From the NCBI GenBank assembly GCA_948146395.1, contig OX411551.1, positions 45,232,796 through 45,296,795 on the forward strand: a stretch of DNA of 64,000 nt, in the 5' to 3' direction. Position numbers and translations under genes: made by a program. Positions 1 to 8,788 of this stretch are shown piece after piece. Numbering within the stretch: position 1 is the stretch's first letter; every line of letters begins with the position of its first letter. The stretch comes from Fragum whitleyi (lineage: Eukaryota > Mollusca > Bivalvia > Cardiida > Cardiidae). The notes below the pieces were generated by a model that was given only the letters and a program-made list of their open reading frames with translations, searched no databases and had not been told where the DNA came from.

Positions 1-131
1 GCGTTGGTAAGGAAGAAATTTCTTCATCTGGCCAGGTAGGAAATTTTTTTATCAGACTGGGGTGAAGAATTTTTCGCTTGGCTGTAATGAGAAATTTTTC
101 AAGTTGGTTAGGAAGAAATTTTTTTTTCTGG

Positions 132-263
132 TGTAGCCGGGATGTGTATAAGGGGTGTTTGTACTGCCTTGTCGTACAAGTTAGCCTTAATAGCGACGTG
201 GTAGAGCACTCGCTTTGGGATGTAGAGGTCCCGAGTTCGAATCCCATTGGAGTCGAATATTTT
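132..263 (+). mobile_element. tRNA-derived SINE-like insert, exemplar copy
   Basis: This ~132-bp block interrupts a 100-bp monomer. On the left the monomer reads up to ...ctgg; on the right it restarts at atttttcatcgggcca, so about 14 nt (atttcttcatctgg in an intact monomer) is present on both sides, as expected for a target-site duplication. The block has a ~52-bp leader (tgtagccggg...), a 72-nt tRNA-like core and an A/T-rich tail with T runs. The same block recurs with each tRNA-like core in the window. Calling it a SINE is inference: the tRNA-like core, its position and the duplication fit, but no partner LINE tail is recognised. Confidence 0.7.
184..255 (+). pseudogene. tRNA-like core (Ala/Pro-like, degenerate), exemplar copy
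   Basis: A 72-nt sequence folds only partly as a tRNA. The acceptor arms gccttaa and tggagtc pair at 5 of 7 positions including one wobble. The D region tagcgacgtggtagagc is one base off the A-box consensus. The anticodon loop is tttggga, which would give UGG, but only the outer two pairs of the anticodon stem form. The T loop ttcgaat sits in a perfect B box (gttcgaatc; this copy has a-gttcgaatcc, most others g-gttcgaatcc). T4 and T5 runs follow within 20 nt. The D arm resembles tRNA-Ala and the anticodon arm tRNA-Pro, so the parent tRNA is unresolved. It cannot be a working tRNA as it stands. Confidence 0.75.
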
Positions 264-729
264 ATTTTTCATCGGGCCATGTAGGAATTTTTTTTTTACC
301 TGACTGGGTTGAAAATTTTTTCGTTTGGCTGTAATGAGAAATATTTCACCTTGATTAGGAAGAAATTTTTTCATCTTTCCAGGTAGGAAATTTTTTTATC
401 AGACTGGGGTGAGGAAATTTTTCGCTTGGCTGTAATGAGAAATTTTTTAAGTTGGTTAGGAAGAAATTTCTTCATCTGGCCAGGTAGGAAATTTTTTTAT
501 CAGACTGGGGTGAAGAATTTTTCGCTTGGCTGTAATGAGAAATATTTCGCGTTGGTTAGGAAGAAATTTCTTCATCTGGCCAGGTAGGAAATTTTTTTAT
601 CAGACTGGGGTGAAGAATTTTTCGCTTGGCTGTAATGAGAAATTTTTCAAGTTGGTTAGGAAGATTTTTTTTTCTGGTGTAGCCGGGATGTGTATAAGGG
701 GTGTTTGTACTGCCTTGTCGTACAAGTTA

Positions 730-795
730 GCCTTAATAGCGACGTATACTCGCTTTGAGATGTAGAGGTCCCGGGTTCGAATCCCATTGGAGTCG
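730..795 (+). pseudogene. tRNA-like core with 6-nt D-arm deletion
   Basis: This copy lacks 6 nt of the D arm (gacgtatactcgc where others read gacgtggtagagcactcgc), destroying the A-box region while keeping the B box. It also carries gctttgagatg and ttattttccaacggg, variants shared with the copies at 49855 and 53845 in array C. That links array A to the 49-54 kb part of array C. Confidence 0.75.
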
Positions 796-3510
796 AATAT
801 TTTATTTTCCAACGGGCCATGTAGGAATTTTTTTTTACCTGACTGGGTTGAAAAATTTTTCGTTTGGCTGTAATGAGAAATATTTGACCTTGATTAGGAA
901 GAATTTTTTTCATCTTGCCAGGTAGGAATTTTTTTTTCAGACTGGGGTGAAGAATTTTTCGCTTGGCTGTAATGAGAAATATATCGCCTTGGTTAGGAAG
1001 AAGGTAGGAAATTTTTTTATCTGACTGGGGTGAAGAATTTTTCGCTTGGCTGTAATGAGAAATTTTTCAAGTTGGTTAGGAAGAAATTTCTTCATCTGGC
1101 CAGGTAGGAAATTTCTTTATCAGACTGGGGTGAAGAATTTTTCGCTTGGCTGTAATGAGAAATTTTTCAAGTTGGTTAGGAAGAAATTTCTTCATCTGGC
1201 CAGGTAGGAAATTTTTTTATCAGACTGGGGTGAAGAATTTTTCGTTTGGCTGTAATGAGAAATATTTCACCTTGATTAGGAAGAATTTTTTTCATCTTGC
1301 CAGGTAGGATTTTTTTTATCAGACTGGGGTGAAGAATTTTTCGCTTGGCTGTAATGAGAAATATTTCGCGTTGGTAAGGAAGAAGGTAGGAAATTTTTTT
1401 ATCTGACTGGGGTGAAGAATTTTTCGCTTGGCTGTAATGAGAAATTTTTCAAGTTGGTTAGGAAGAAATTTCTTCATCTGGCCAGGTAGGAAATTTTTTT
1501 ATCAGACTGGGGTGAAGAATTTTTCGCTTGGCTGTAATGAGAAATTTTTCAAGTTGGTTAGGAAGAATTTTTTTTTTCTGGTGTAGCCGGGATGTGTATA
1601 AGGGGTGTTTGTACTGCCTTGTCGTACAAGTTAGCCTTAATAGCGACGTGGTAGAGCACTCGCTTTGGGATGTAGAGGTCCCGGGTTCGAATCCCATTGG
1701 AGTCGAATATTTTATTTTTCATCGGGCCATGTAGGAATTTTTTTTTTACCTGACTGGGTTGAAAAATTTTTCGTTTGGCTGTAATGAGAAATATTTCACC
1801 TTGATTAGGAAGAATTTTTTTCATCTTGCCAGGTAGGATTTTTTTTTTATCAGACTGGGGTGAAGAATTTTTCGCTTGGCTGTAATGAGAAATATTTCGC
1901 GTTGGTTAGGAAGAAGGTAGGAAATTTTTTTATCTGACTGGGGTGAAGAATTTTTCGCTTGGCTGTAATGAGAAATTTTTCAAGTTGGTTAGGAAGAAAT
2001 TTCTTCATCTGGCCAGGTAGGAAATTTTTTTATCAGACTGGGGTGGAGAATTTTTCGCTTGGCTGTAATGAGAAATATTTCGCGTTGGTTAGGAAGAAAT
2101 TTCTTCATCTGGCCAGGTAGGAATTTTTTTTATCAGACTGGGGTGAAGAATTTTTCGCTTGGCTGTAATGAGAAATTTTTCAAGTTGGTTAGGAAGAAAT
2201 TTTTTTTTCTGGTGTAGCCGGGATGTGTATAAGGGGTGTTTGTACTGCCTTGTCGTACAAGTTAGCCTTAATAGCGACGTGGTAGAGCACTCGCTTTGGG
2301 ATGTAGAGGTCCCGGGTTCGAATCCCATTGGAGTCGAATATTTTATTTTTCATCGGGCCATGTAGGAATTTTTTTTTACCTAACTGGGTTGAAAAATTTT
2401 TCGTTTGGCTGTAATGAGAAATATTTCGCGTTGGTTAGGAAGAAATTTCTTCATCTTGCCAGGTAGGAAATTTTTTTTACCTGACTGGGGTGAAGAAATT
2501 TTCGCTTGGCTGTAATGAGAAATTTTTCAAGTTGGTTAGGAAGAAATTTCTTCATCTGGCCAGGTAGGAAATTTTTTTATCAGACTAGGGTGAAGAATTT
2601 TTCGCTTGGCTGTAATGAGAAATATTTCGCGTTGGTAAGGAAGAAATTTCTTCATCTGGCCAGGTAGGAAATTTTTTTATCAGACTGGGGTGAAGAATTT
2701 TTCGCTTGGCTGTAATGAGAAATTTTTCAAGTTGGTTAGGAAGAAATTTTTTTTTCTGGTGTAGCCGGGATGTGTATAAGGGGTGTTTGTACTGCCTTGT
2801 CGTACAAGTTAGCCTTAATAGCGACGTGGTAGAGCACTCGCTTTGGGATGTAGAGGTCCCGAGTTCGAATCCCATTGGAGTCGAATATTTTATTTTTCAT
2901 CGGGCCATGTAGGAATTTTTTTTTTACCTGACTGGGTTGAAAAATTTTTCGTTTGGCTGTAATGAGAAATATTTCACCTTGATTAGGAAGAAATTTTTTC
3001 ATCTTGCCAGGTAGGAAATTTTTTTACCTGACTGGGGTGAAGAATTTTTCGCTTGGCTGTAATGAGAAATTTTTCAAGTTGGTTAGGAAGAAATTTCTTC
3101 ATCTGGCCAGGTAGGAAATTTTTTTACCTGACTGGGGTGAAGAATTTTTCGCTTGGCTGTAATGAGAAATTTTTCAAGTTGGTTAGGAAGAAATTTCTTC
3201 ACTTGGCCAGATAGGAAATTTTTTTATCAGACTGGGGTGAAGAATTTTTCGCTTGGCTGTAATGAGAAATATTTCGCGTTGGTTAGGAAGAAATTTCTTC
3301 ATCTGGCAAGGTAGGAAATTTTTTTATCAGACTGGGGTGAAGAATTTTTCGCTTGGCTGTAATGAGAAATATTTCGCGTTGGTTAGGAAGAAATTTCTTC
3401 ATCTGGCCAGATAGGAAATTTTTTTATCAGACTTGGGTGAAGAATTTTTCGCTTGGCTGTAATGAGAAATTTTTCAAGTTGGTTAGGAAGAAAATTTTTT
3501 TTCTGGTGTA

Positions 3511-3539
3511 CAGTACGGAACATCGTGAATTTGACAATC
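3511..3539 (+). repeat. Left terminal inverted repeat of U
   Basis: This 29-bp terminus matches the inverse of 12504-12532 with two mismatches at positions 15-16 (GT here, AG in the other arm). The shared core is CAGTACGGAACATC then GAATTTGACAATC. Confidence 0.9.
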
Positions 3540-3716
3540 ATTTCAATCACAATCCGATCATTCACGGGCAATCACGTTCAATCAGCGTTCAGCGTTCAAT
3601 CAGCGCTCAATCACAATTTTACAATCAGCGTTCAATCAGAATCGTTACAAAGCGTTCAATCAGAACCGTTCACTCATTCCGATCGGTTACATAATAAGAA
3701 ACCGTTCAATCAGTTT
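3537..3716 (+). repeat. Left subterminal GTTCAATCA repeats
   Basis: Just inside the terminal repeat, the motif (g)cgttcaatcag and variants (gctcaatcac, acaatcagc, ttcaatcaga) recur about every 10-25 bp. Such clusters at transposon ends are often transposase-binding sites; that role is inferred. The right end carries the same motif mainly on the same strand, so relative to the two ends the repeats are not mirror images. Confidence 0.75.
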
Positions 3717-4021
3717 TAACGAAATTATTTTCGTTTGATTAAAGATCATTCATTTTGTTGATAAATAAAAAAGCAAATTCACAATCTTCTCGAAATAAAT
3801 AGCTCTAGCGAGTTTCGGAAACATCCAGGCAAATTAAAAGTCTTCAAAGTTAACCACAAGTTGATTAAATTTCCCGAGGAAAATGAATGATAAGACTAAC
3901 GATAGGGGCTACTTTAGATCCACAACTGCAGTCTAGGGTAATTGTGGGGCTGCATTTTTCTTACATTTAACTATTGAGTCCTATGCCGGTGGTATGAGCA
4001 CCTAATTATTGACTCTTGATA

Positions 4022-4050
4022 TTACTGTATTCTACCAGTGAATACAGTAA
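4022..4050. repeat. Perfect 11-bp hairpin
   Basis: Arms ttactgtattc and gaatacagtaa flank the 7-nt loop taccagt. The hairpin is conserved at 33521-33549 in U'. No T run follows, so it is not an obvious terminator; its function is unknown. Confidence 0.7.
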
Positions 4051-4129
4051 GAAGAATCTGGAAATTGAAAATTGAATGACCTTAGAATGAAATTGAATGA
4101 GTGTGATGAGAAAAATTAGATTGATTTTC

Positions 4130-4183
4130 AAGGGAGGTAAAACAAAATCGACAATAAATTAGTGCTAATTGATTACCTCCCTT
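4130..4183. repeat. Inverted repeat AAGGGAGGTAA ... TTACCTCCCTT
   Basis: Perfect 11-bp arms lie at 4130-4140 and 4173-4183, separated by 32 AT-rich bases, and are conserved at 33629-33682. It may be a short foldback element or its remnant. I see no flanking target duplication. Confidence 0.6.
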
Positions 4184-4987
4184 TAAATGATCTACCAACT
4201 TTTCTGGATTTGTGTCTTTAAAGACAAATCAGACCCTTAAAAATCAACGACAGCCTTAAAAAATCATACAATCGTTTTATTGGAATGCTGATTATTTTGC
4301 ACAGATTCAACGTGTTTTTTTAATGATTTTGGAGCGTTTTAAATTGATTGGAGTGAGTGTTAGGAATGAAATATTTGAGCACTAGGCGAGTGATTTCGAT
4401 TGGTTTTAATCTAGGTGAATGTCAATTTTACAATGTGATTTGCCGTTACACAAGACCTTTTCTGAACCATCAGCTGGGAGAAGAAAGTCAAATTTGATGG
4501 ATGCCACCATCAGAGATTGGGCATGGGACCCAACAATTTGTGTGTTAGAAAGGGGGTTAACACTGCTTTTAACAATCTTAGAGTCTTTTCAGCTTTTCAA
4601 GCACTACCATTAGATCCCTTCCTAGCCTCTAGCTGCTATCCCACATAGGTTTATGATTATTAATCCACAGGGGCTAAGCCTATCAGTTACACAGGGCTGT
4701 CAAACATGGGGTAGCAAGTTAGAACCCCGGCTAAGCCAACTTTCATCCGTCAATATTGATTATACTAGAGTCAACGGCTAATGATATTTTACTAACGATA
4801 AAATGTAGCGCGCTTTAGATGGATGAGCAGCTAGTGGCTCACAAGAAATGTTCAGGTTTAACTGGTGTGAGAAAGGATATGAGTTGGTGCACTGGCCAAC
4901 TATAATACTAGAAAGCCATGAATGACTTGAGTTGCTCCAAAGGCTTGAAATTCTTGTAAAAGCAAATAAATGTTTTGACTTGATTTT
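4184..4987. other. Non-coding interior of U, no feature recognised
   Basis: AT-rich sequence, near-identical in U' (33683-34486). The longest open frame (4419-4613) is disrupted in no informative way and resembles nothing I recognise. I see no RNA gene, TIR pair or tandem repeat. Confidence 0.5.
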
Positions 4988-6000
4988 TAGATATTTGGGG
5001 TTCTACTGATGGTGAAAATGGTTTTCAAAGTTTGAACTATGTAACAGATAGAGAAATGACCTCCGCTCTTAAAAGACGTATTTTTCATCAAATCAAAAAA
5101 AATTTGGCTGCATGATTATGGGTCACCCAAAGATCATACCAAAAATTTTTTATTGATATCCATCGGTTACATTCTGAGAAAATGGTTTTCATAGTTTCCA
5201 CTATTTAACTTGAGAAATGACCTCCATCCATTAAATGCATATTTTTCATCCAATCAAATTAATTTTTGGTACACTGATAAAGGGTCACTCAAGGATCATT
5301 CCAGTAAAATTTGGTTGATATCCAAATATCAGATTCTGAGAAAATGATTTTCAAACTTTCCATTATATAACATATAGAGAAATGACCTCTGCCCATAAAA
5401 AGCATATTTTCCATCCGATCACAATGATTTTTTGTAGACTGATAAAGGGTCACTCAAGGATCATTCCAATGAAATTTGGTTGATATCCTTCAATTTAATT
5501 CTGAGAAAATGATTTTCAAAGTTTCCACTATATAACATATAGAGAAATGACCTCCGCCCATAAAATGCATATTTTCCATCCGATCACAATGATTTTTTGT
5601 AAACTGATAAAGGGTCACTCAAGGATCATTCCAATGAATTTTGGTTGATATCCATCAATTCAATTCTGAGAAAATGATTTTCAAAGTTTCCACTATAAAA
5701 CATATAGAGAAATGACCTCCGCCCATAAAATGCATATTTTCCATCCGATCACAATGATTTTAGGTAGACTGATAAAGTGTCACCCAAGGATCATTCATGT
5801 ATAATTTAATTGGTATCCATTGATTAGAATCTGAGAAAACTTACTTTTCACCATATTTGGAAATTAGCCACGCCCCTTAAATCCATGTTTTTCATTGGAT
5901 CAAAATTTTTTGAACAACTTTGAAAGAGGGTCACCTAAGGATCATTCCTGTGAAGTTTGGTTGAAATCCATCTTGTAGTTTCTAAGAAGATTTTTAAAGA
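4988..6000 (+). repeat. ~165-bp tandem repeat block in U
   Basis: The anchor gagaaatgacct occurs at 5051, 5212, 5377, 5542 and 5707 (spacing 161, 165, 165 and 165), followed by a degenerate sixth unit (gccacgccccttaaatcc). Each unit contains gataaagggtcactcaagga, a tcattcc...aatttggttgatatcc stretch and ttctgagaaaatgattttca. U' has only four anchors, exactly one unit fewer. The last unit (ggatcattcctgtgaagttt) runs into a microsatellite. I associate this combination with mollusc genomes from memory only. Confidence 0.85.
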
Positions 6001-6012
6001 AAAGTTTACGAC

Positions 6013-6056
6013 CTGACGCACGCACGCACGGATGGACGGACGCACGCACGACGGAC
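6013..6056 (+). repeat. GCAC/GACG-rich microsatellite
   Basis: Degenerate runs of gacgcacgcacgcacg, gatggacgga and cgcacgcacgacgga follow the 165-bp repeats. The U' counterpart at 35350-35397 differs by a few substitutions. Confidence 0.8.
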
Positions 6057-6345
6057 ACAACGCCATGACAATAGCCCCAGTGGCTTTCATCCAGTGGAGC
6101 TAATAGCTGATTAATATTGAAAGTGGTATTAAACCCCATGCAAACAAAACATATCAACCCATTCGGGGGGAACAACTTGTAGGAAAGGACGTTGGCTCTA
6201 GGAGCAAATAAATGGGTGTCGGATACACTACCACAGCAGTTACCCAAATACATCCGCCTATATAGTTGTGATGACAATATTTCACATATCCTTGAGTCAC
6301 TTACAACACATGCTAAAAATAAAATATGGCCATGATTTGTATAGA

Positions 6346-6492
6346 GGTTGTGGACCCTTAATAGTTCCTCCGCATATCCGAACTCATGATCTTTCACAAT
6401 GTTTACAGAGGTTTCATAATTAAAATCATTAGGAAACCACCCAGTAAACACTGTTACAGTTCATTACTCTCCAAATGTTGGGTTTACTACCT
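6346..6492. mobile_element. Palindromic MITE, diverged copy 1
   Basis: A diverged member of the family best seen at 6872-7036. It starts ggttgtggacccttaatag, has a central inverted pair (acaatgtttacagaggtttc with its inverse ...gaaaccacccagtaaacactg) and ends ttactacc followed by ttaa. The arms have accumulated many mismatches, so it is an old copy. The U' counterpart lies at 35685-35831. Confidence 0.6.
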
Positions 6493-6871
6493 TAATCCAA
6501 TTCAATCTGAACCTGGAAATTCCCATTTTGACAGGAGATATAGACAAGGATCATCCTGAACATATGTGCAGTCTGATCTTAGTCTACACCATCTTTTTGA
6601 CCAAGAACTGTGTTGAGACTAAATTTTCAAGACAAAATTTGTTGGATGATTTTTCTTTCAGAGACATTCAGCACTTTGCTTTAAAGCTAGTGTAATTTAG
6701 CCTGGATTTATACTTAGCATAAGAAGGGTAAATGGCCATTGGCATTGATGAGCTATTTCCCATGTGCGGATCCAGTGGGGGGATATCAGGACAAAAAGAT
6801 TACATTGAAATACATTTATACAAATTTATCATCAGTGGGTGACCAAAATGCTACCTCATTTGAGGTTTAGC

Positions 6872-7036
6872 TTAAGGTAGTGGAACCGTAATAGTTCGAC
6901 AGCATTTCGGAACTCATAATCTTTCACAATGTTAACCGAGGTTTCCTAATGAAAATCATTAGGAAACCTCGGTTAACATTGTAAAAGATCATTACTTCCG
7001 AGACATTGCGGATCTTTTACAGGTCCACTACCTTAA
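6872..7036. mobile_element. Palindromic MITE, best-preserved copy
   Basis: A 165-bp foldback. It reads ttaaggtagtgga at the left and tccactaccttaa at the right, with a central near-perfect inverted pair (acaatgttaaccgaggtttc / gaaacctcggttaacattgt) around tcctaatga-aaa-tcattagga. It is bounded by TTAA on both sides, which may be the target sequence, but the TTAA is also part of the palindrome, so this is not proven. It is too small to encode anything. The U' counterpart is at 36211-36375. Confidence 0.8.
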
Positions 7037-7077
7037 ACGTTTTGCTCACCAACTGATAAATTGATTAATAGACAACT

Positions 7078-7446
7078 ATGTTTGTGCTGCTATCATGGAA
7101 AACAAAAGCACCACATGTGGGTGCCTATGCTTGGCTGTTGGTGAAAAAAATTGTCAAAACAGGGGCACAATTTGCAAAATATGCATCTAGATTTATACAT
7201 CTTGGCAGTAGAGTTGGTTCTTTGGTTAGAGAAAATATGAGACAAGTTCCAATTCAATACCTTTAGGAATACCATAGATATCACAAAATGTCAAAGGTCA
7301 TGCAAGACGACAACCAAGGCTATAGCAACTACTTCACTAAAAATTCAGGATCAGCACATGTATTTCTTGTTGTAGAAATGTTCAAAACAAAAGGATTTGA
7401 ACCTTTTATTGGACCAAATATTTACAAAATGCATAATAGAGTGTAA
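7078..7446 (+). pseudogene. Unrecognised 122-codon reading frame split by one in-frame stop
   Basis: From an ATG at 7078 the frame is open for 62 codons, meets TAG at 7264-7266, then stays open for 59 more codons to TAA at 7444-7446. The predicted residues look protein-like: segments AYAWLLVKKIVKTG and RFIHLGSRVGSLVREN before the stop, GYSNYF and FEPFIGPNIYKMHNRV after it. I do not recognise a family. The U' copy (36417-36785) keeps the frame and the same TAG, with three substitutions that I can see: one synonymous, plus N-to-K and V-to-L. It may be the remnant of a gene carried by the element, an exon fragment, or a chance frame. No splice or promoter evidence supports expression. Confidence 0.35.
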
Positions 7447-7834
7447 TTAAATTTATTTAATTCTATAAACAAGACATACCAAACAAAAATCCCTAAAAAA
7501 ATCTGTATATGACCTGTTCAATTAATACATAAACTGTTTTTAATAACTGCCTATCTGATTCTTTATTCTCTTAAGTAGCACCTTCCTTTCCATATCAATG
7601 AGTCATTCTATCCTACTATAAAGTCAAATTGTGAATAGAAGGAAGTGAAGTCTCAGAGTTTAAACTAAATCAAACTTTTTCATTTGATTAATTTGTTACA
7701 GATAAAATTCAATTTCAGGTTGAAACAACAGTAGCTAAGTACAATTAAACTTGTTAATTTTGTCTATTGTCCAATGATAAATTCAATCAATAGTTGAAAA
7801 AATGCATTTGATAAAACAATAATGATCAAGCAAA
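7447..7834. other. Non-coding interior of U, no feature recognised
   Basis: AT-rich sequence following the split reading frame. No open frame of note, no tandem repeat and no RNA gene are visible. It is conserved in U' (36786-37173) with scattered substitutions. Confidence 0.5.
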
Positions 7835-7992
7835 GAGGTGCGTTTTATAGATTAAGATTTTGAAGATATCTTAAGATTTTTAATTGGAATATCCCGAGCA
7901 ATTCAGTTGAAATTCTACAAAGCAAACGGAGATATCCCGATTAAAAAATAAATATAAATCTTAAAATTCTTCAACCTAAAAAAACACACCTC
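7835..7992. mobile_element. Foldback element with GAGGTG(C/T)GTTTT ends
   Basis: The left end gaggtgcgttttatagatta and the inverse of the right end (gaggtgtgttttttt...) match imperfectly for ~60 bp each, including aatatcccg facing cgggatatc. The size (158 bp) and structure fit a MITE. No clear target duplication is visible (caaa on the left, aggt on the right). The U' counterpart is at 37174-37331. Confidence 0.6.
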
Positions 7993-8015
7993 AGGTCAAT
8001 TGAAATTCAATTTTT

Positions 8016-8036
8016 GGTGAACGAACGTCGTTCACC
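8016..8036. repeat. Perfect 9-bp hairpin GGTGAACGA-acg-TCGTTCACC
   Basis: Perfect 9-bp arms with a 3-nt loop, conserved at 37355-37375. A related half-motif, ggttcgttcaccatca, lies near 10188. It could be a protein-binding palindrome; its function is unknown. Confidence 0.6.
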
Positions 8037-8316
8037 AGTGTTATATACCATGTCAGGAAAATCCTGTTGGATGTTAATACATTTGAAATAAAGTAGCGCC
8101 TCTTAAAATTCAATTTAGTATCTTTCAATATTTTTCTCCCCAAAATCATACTTTTTTTCTTTAATGGCGTGATACTAGTATACTTTATCAAGTGAAAATA
8201 ATGAAAATTCGCCTTGAAAAACACAAAATGATCTTGCAATGTTTATCAAGGGAATTTTTGATCGGCGTAAGCTTGTCGAGAGTTTAAAGCAAAAACAAAG
8301 TTTGTGTCTAGACACC

Positions 8317-8322
8317 GTAGAG
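8317..8322. other. Empty target site of the foldback transposon inserted in U'
   Basis: The sequence gacaccGTAGAGacagatac is uninterrupted here. In U' the GTAGAG is duplicated around a 689-bp insert (37662-38350). This is the ancestral, unoccupied state. Confidence 0.9.
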
Positions 8323-8419
8323 ACAGATACTATGTTTTTGACCCAAGCCTTCGCTGGTGCAACTTGTAGTAATTAGCCGGAAATACGTGTTTATTTAGGT
8401 CATGTCCTCTTGAACTTAC

Positions 8420-8788
8420 ATTCGGCAATACTCGGACGATCTCCGACGGCTCCGATTTAAATGTAGGTTACAGGAATCGGCCGAGTTGAGACGAATGACA
8501 CATTAAGACACCTTGTGTCATTAGAAACGGTAACGCGGTTTTACATAACTTTTCAACTAGCGACAGTCAGTCTCGAGACGGGTTTTAAGAATGATTCGAC
8601 ATGTGTTTTACATGTACAACCTTTCTTGTACTTTTATTTGAATAGGGATGAACGCCGCTATTAAGTTTTTTCTGTAAAATTGCGTTGGCTGAAGTAGGGC
8701 TTGTAAGGATACACTCGAATATTCGGTGAACTTATTCCCAGCGAAAACGTTTCGTATTCGTCTGTCTCAGAAGCGAATATTGCCGAAT
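8420..8788. repeat. Segment bounded by 11-bp inverted repeat ATTCGGCAATA
   Basis: A perfect 11-bp inverted pair at 8420-8430 and 8778-8788 bounds a 369-bp stretch that looks GC-richer than its surroundings. It holds a smaller hairpin (aatgacaca / tgtgtcatt at 8494-8522). The U' counterpart is 38454-38823. It could be a decayed DNA transposon or unrelated chance symmetry; there is no coding frame. Confidence 0.4.

Larger units (their letters stand above)
1..3510 (+). repeat. Satellite array A (100-bp monomers with tRNA-like higher-order unit)
   Basis: Head-to-tail copies of a ~100-bp monomer, recognisable by gcttggctgtaatgagaaat recurring every 100 bp (for example at 3251, 3351 and 3451). Monomer subtypes differ after that motif: caagttggtt, cgcgttggtt or caccttgatt. 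Five tRNA-like cores start at 184, 730, 1634, 2265 and 2812, spaced 546, 904, 631 and 547 bp. Three shortened monomers carry a 17-nt deletion producing gaagaaggtagg near 1001, 1382 and 1913; the same deletion recurs in array C, and I did not find it in array B. The array starts mid-monomer at the window edge and stops at the TA where the large element inserted. No gene is present; the short open frames are repeat translations. Confidence 0.95.

Noticed and set aside
1..3508. Recurring 68-121-residue open frames on both strands of the arrays (about 200 across arrays A, B and C)
   Set aside because: They are translations of the satellite and the tRNA-like block. The SNGIRTRDLYIP and GFEPGTSTSQ segments are the reverse complement of the B-box region. 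Monomer length 100 and unit length 547 are not multiples of 3, so no frame can be maintained through the array.
1..3510. CRISPR-like regular repeat array
   Set aside because: The repeats are contiguous with no unique spacers, the sequence is eukaryotic in character, and there are no cas genes.
4022..4050. Transcription terminator
   Set aside because: The perfect hairpin has no following T run and no upstream gene.
5942..6451. A 169-residue minus-strand frame in U
   Set aside because: It runs through the end of the 165-bp repeat, the GCAC microsatellite and a MITE copy, and it is broken into 121- and 68-residue pieces in U'. No domain is recognised.
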